A DNA stretch of 7,142 bases from NCBI GenBank assembly GCA_027023145.1, contig JALVWV010000282.1:1-7142 (forward strand). The letters run 5' to 3'. The DNA is from Campylobacteraceae bacterium. Its GTDB lineage: Bacteria > Campylobacterota > Campylobacteria > Campylobacterales > Sulfurovaceae. Shown one piece after another: positions 5,125-7,142 of the stretch; positions within the stretch are counted from its first letter, which is position 1, and each line of letters opens with the position of its first letter. The position numbers were made by a program, and so were the translations under genes. The notes under the pieces are model-generated. The model was not told where the DNA came from, made no database searches, and was given only the letters and a program-made list of their open reading frames with translations.

Positions 5125-6225
5125 AATTCTCCCCTCCATCCAATACCCAAGCACCTCCGTCGTCAAAGCGATCCGATCGACAAAGCTCTGTTTGGAAGCC
5201 CGTTCGTGGATGGTGTGGTCTCCATCGCCAAACGGCCCCCAGCCGTCGAGGGTAGGTACCCCTTCGGCTGCGACGAGGTTGGCATCACTCGCGCCGCCGC
5301 GTTTTTCGGTGGCTAGCTTGATACCGCAGAGGGTATTGACTTGCTCGATGAGGTGCTGCTGTGCCCGGGAGGGAGCCATGACATCGCGCTGAATCCCGCC
5401 GGAGAGGGTGGCGGTGGTTCCGGGAATATGGGTATGGGCAGCGATCGCTTCGACGGCGGTGAGGACACGGTCGCGCTCGGCGGTTGAGGTGTAGCGCAGT
5501 TCAAACGTAAGCCGGGCACTCGGTGAAATGGTGTTGGCACCGATCCCGCCGTGGATCTCACCGACGTTGACGGTGGTTTCCTTTTCGAGATCGGTCAAAG
5601 CAACAAGCTGTTGGAGTTTGTGGCTTGCTTCGAGGTTGGCATCGGCTCCGTCGGCGTAGTGGTTGCCCGCGTGTGCCGCCCGCCCAGTGATGTCGATAAA
5701 AAACGTCCCCACCCCTTTGCGTCCGATCACCACTTCATCCTTGCGCCCTGCTGCTTCAAAGACGAGGCAGGCATCGTAATCGTGTGCCAGCTCGCGGGTG
5801 AGGTATTTGCTGTCGTCACTGCCGGTCTCCTCATCGCTGACGAGCAGTACGTCGATATTGTGTATCGCTCCGTGTGTTTCGTGAAGGTGGCGCAATGCCT
5901 GAAGGGCGACGTAATTCCCCCCTTTCATATCGCAGACACCCGGGCCGTAGATCCACGTTTCATCTTCGGAAAATGTCTCAAATTCGCCCGGAGGAAATAC
6001 CGTATCAAGATGCCCGAGCAAGAGCAGTTTTTTTCCTGTACTTTCCGGTGCGACGAAATGAAGGTGGTCGCCGATCTCTCCCCGGGGATGCCGCCGGAGT
6101 GTGTAGCCCAGCGGTGTCATCCACTCGACAAAGATATTGCCGACGGCATCAACACCTGCCTTGTTTTTCGTCCAGGAGTTGATCTCGATGATCCGTTTCA
6201 GCTCATTCCACTGTTTCGTTTCCAT
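5104..6225 (-). CDS. M20-family metallopeptidase, glutamate carboxypeptidase (CPG2)-like
   Basis: A 373-residue predicted di-zinc exopeptidase or amidohydrolase, cytoplasmic with no signal peptide seen. The family's metal and catalytic residues are all present: H72 and D74 (GHLDTVFP), bridging D99 (GPGVCDMKGG), catalytic E132 and ligand E133 (SDEETGS), E157 (VFEAAG) and H337 (GDHTIHE). The lid/dimerisation domain lies roughly at 170-285, starting around GRKGVGTFFIDITGRAAHAG with H185. Motif spacing resembles carboxypeptidase G2, which removes C-terminal glutamate, but M20 members also act on N-acyl amino acids and dipeptides, so the substrate is open. The C-terminal six or so residues are encoded by a heptamer repeat. 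The start ATG is preceded by AAAGGGGAA at suitable distance. The gene is divergent from the ATP-grasp ligase and upstream of ciaB on the same strand. Confidence 0.9.
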   Translation of the reverse strand: METKQWNELKRIIEINSWTKNKAGVDAVGNIFVEWMTPLGYTLRRHPRGEIGDHLHFVAPESTGKKLLLLGHLDTVFPPGEFETFSEDETWIYGPGVCDMKGGNYVALQALRHLHETHGAIHNIDVLLVSDEETGSDDSKYLTRELAHDYDACLVFEAAGRKDEVVIGRKGVGTFFIDITGRAAHAGNHYADGADANLEASHKLQQLVALTDLEKETTVNVGEIHGGIGANTISPSARLTFELRYTSTAERDRVLTAVEAIAAHTHIPGTTATLSGGIQRDVMAPSRAQQHLIEQVNTLCGIKLATEKRGGASDANLVAAEGVPTLDGWGPFGDGDHTIHERASKQSFVDRIALTTEVLGYWMEGRIKLEIRN

Positions 6226-6413
6226 GTTGTTCCCCTTTCTTTGGAGATATTTTAGTAAGTCGTAGTAGAATTTGGGATTAAATTATCACCGCACCAACAA
6301 ATAGTCTGAACTTTTGAGAGAGCGAGACGAGATGAGATGTGCGTGAAAAAATCTGAAGGACTACCTGTAGGTAATTCAAAGGTGATACCACGCAAAGAAG
6401 TCAAGGAGGGGTC
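6226..6413. promoter_or_regulatory. Divergent intergenic region between the M20 peptidase and ATP-grasp genes
   Basis: These 188 bases must hold the start signals for both genes unless the ligase is read from further upstream. On the minus strand TAAAAT (6254-6249) is a possible -10 for the M20 gene, 24 bases before its ATG. A small near-palindrome, TACCTGTAGGTA (6362-6373, 5-bp arms), precedes the ligase gene and could be an operator or just a weak stem. I found no convincing plus-strand promoter. Confidence 0.35.
6403..6411 (+). promoter_or_regulatory. Strong Shine-Dalgarno of the ATP-grasp gene
   Basis: AAGGAGGGG ends two bases before the ATG at 6414. It is a near-perfect anti-16S match and fixes this ATG as the start over the in-frame ATGs at codons 7 and 9. 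Confidence 0.75.
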
Positions 6414-7142
6414 ATGGCGCGTAAAATCGGAATGTGGATGTACCAAAACGGCGAGGGAGACGCCATCGAGAAAAAGCTGGTGCGCCAGCTCAAAGAGCGG
6501 GGGATCAAAACGGTAACGGGGCTCAACCTGCGACATGCCATTGCCAAAAACGGCCACATTATCCATGAAGGACACAAGCTGGATAAACTGGATCTGTTTT
6601 TCTCCTACAATGCTGGGGAGCAGACGCAGTATCAAATGTTCCTCTATCAAGCGCTCAACCGGGTGATCCCGATGGTCAACTCTTATGATGCATTTGCGCT
6701 GACGGAAGATAAATTTCAGACGGCGTTCCTGTTGCGGCAACACGGGGTGGCGACGCCGAGCTTCAAACTCTGCCACCGTGACGACGCGCATGAACTCAAA
6801 AAGATCATCAAAAAGTGGAGTCGCATGGTCTACAAACCCACCGATGGCTGGGGCGGTGTGGGGCTGACGAAGATCGAAAACGAAGCGACTCTCGATACAC
6901 TGCTACCGTTTCTCAACCAGATGGATCTGCGTTTTTTCTACGTCGAGAAATTTATCGATTATGACAACACCGATTATCGGATCGATGTGGTGGACGGACA
7001 GTTCGTTGCCTGCTATGGACGCAAAGCTGGCGGCAACGACTGGCGGACGAATGTCACAAGCGGGGGGTCGGTTTTTCTCCGGGAACCCAACGATACGGTC
7101 GTGGATCTGGCCATCCGTGCGGCCGAAGTGTGCGGCACCGAC
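6414..7142 (+). CDS. RimK-like ATP-grasp ligase, 3'-truncated
   Basis: The frame is open from ATG 6414 to the window edge, giving 243 residues; the end lies outside. ATP-grasp ligases join a carboxylate, via an acyl phosphate, to an amine. In the RimK subgroup this often means adding glutamate or another amino acid to a protein, peptide or cofactor. The pre-ATP-grasp region covers about 1-90. It is followed by VNSYDAFALTEDKFQTAFLL (88-107) and GVATP (111-115), typical of RimK/LysX proteins. The ATP site includes VYKPTDGWGGVGL (139-151, K141 and the Gly loop) and the hinge YVEKFI (176-181). DYRIDVVDGQFVACYGRKAG (187-206) and NDWRTNVTSGGSV (208-220, with R211 and N213) carry nucleotide and metal-binding residues. 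The N-terminus (GMWMYQNGEG) differs from E. coli RimK as I recall it, so the substrate is not assigned. The long minus-strand frame at 6252-6791 is this gene's shadow. Confidence 0.88.
   Translation, partial: MARKIGMWMYQNGEGDAIEKKLVRQLKERGIKTVTGLNLRHAIAKNGHIIHEGHKLDKLDLFFSYNAGEQTQYQMFLYQALNRVIPMVNSYDAFALTEDKFQTAFLLRQHGVATPSFKLCHRDDAHELKKIIKKWSRMVYKPTDGWGGVGLTKIENEATLDTLLPFLNQMDLRFFYVEKFIDYDNTDYRIDVVDGQFVACYGRKAGGNDWRTNVTSGGSVFLREPNDTVVDLAIRAAEVCGTD

Noticed and set aside
5551..6255. A 234-codon plus-strand open frame
   Set aside because: It is antisense to the M20 peptidase gene, whose metal ligands are all in place; this is a shadow frame.
6343..6516. Possible small plus-strand gene starting GTG upstream of and overlapping the ATP-grasp start
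   Set aside because: It has no ribosome binding site, its product becomes low-complexity where it overlaps the ligase gene in another frame, and no family is recognisable.
6252..6791. A 179-codon minus-strand open frame
   Set aside because: It lies antisense to the ATP-grasp gene, which has a perfect Shine-Dalgarno and recognisable motifs; the minus-strand protein resembles nothing I know.

Overview
The window looks like chromosomal DNA from a member of the Campylobacterota (Epsilonproteobacteria) with a fairly GC-rich genome. This rests on the gene order uppS - prepilin peptidase - truA, which I recall from Campylobacter jejuni, and on a full-length CiaB-family protein, a family typical of that phylum. 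A Sulfurovum/Nitratifractor-like genus is my guess only; no rRNA or other taxonomic marker is present.

Layout. (1) Bases 2-2030, plus strand: the 3' part of uppS, a complete prepilin peptidase and truA, each joined to the next by a one-base TAATG stop/start overlap, so one translationally coupled operon. (2) Bases 1985-2640, minus strand: a Phd/YefM-type antitoxin and VapC-like PIN toxin pair with a palindromic putative operator. The toxin's 3' end overlaps the end of truA by 46 bases, and truA there carries an unusual C-terminal tail. (3) Bases 2651-2920: a 270-bp non-coding element with 33-bp terminal inverted repeats (one mismatch). Its interior consists of two large hairpins and one tiny hairpin filling the space between the termini almost exactly, so a single strand could fold as a cloverleaf. 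It resembles a MITE (small non-autonomous transposable element). (4) Bases 2924-4840, minus strand: CiaB-family protein with an HEFGH metallopeptidase signature. (5) Bases 4841-5103: intergenic region with a long inverted repeat whose arms are tandem heptamers, plus a short hairpin and a candidate ciaB promoter. (6) Bases 5104-6225, minus strand: M20-family metallopeptidase resembling glutamate carboxypeptidase; its last codons lie in a second heptamer repeat. (7) Bases 6414-7142, plus strand: the first 243 residues of a RimK-like ATP-grasp ligase, divergent from the M20 gene and running off the window.

The left operon is housekeeping: cell-wall lipid carrier synthesis, pilin or pseudopilin processing and tRNA modification. 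The middle (about 1985-2920) looks like acquired material, a toxin-antitoxin module and a mobile repeat, wedged between core genes. On the right, a peptidase and an amino-acid or peptide ligase share a divergent intergenic region; a functional link is possible but unproven. No rRNA, tRNA, CRISPR array or phage gene was seen.
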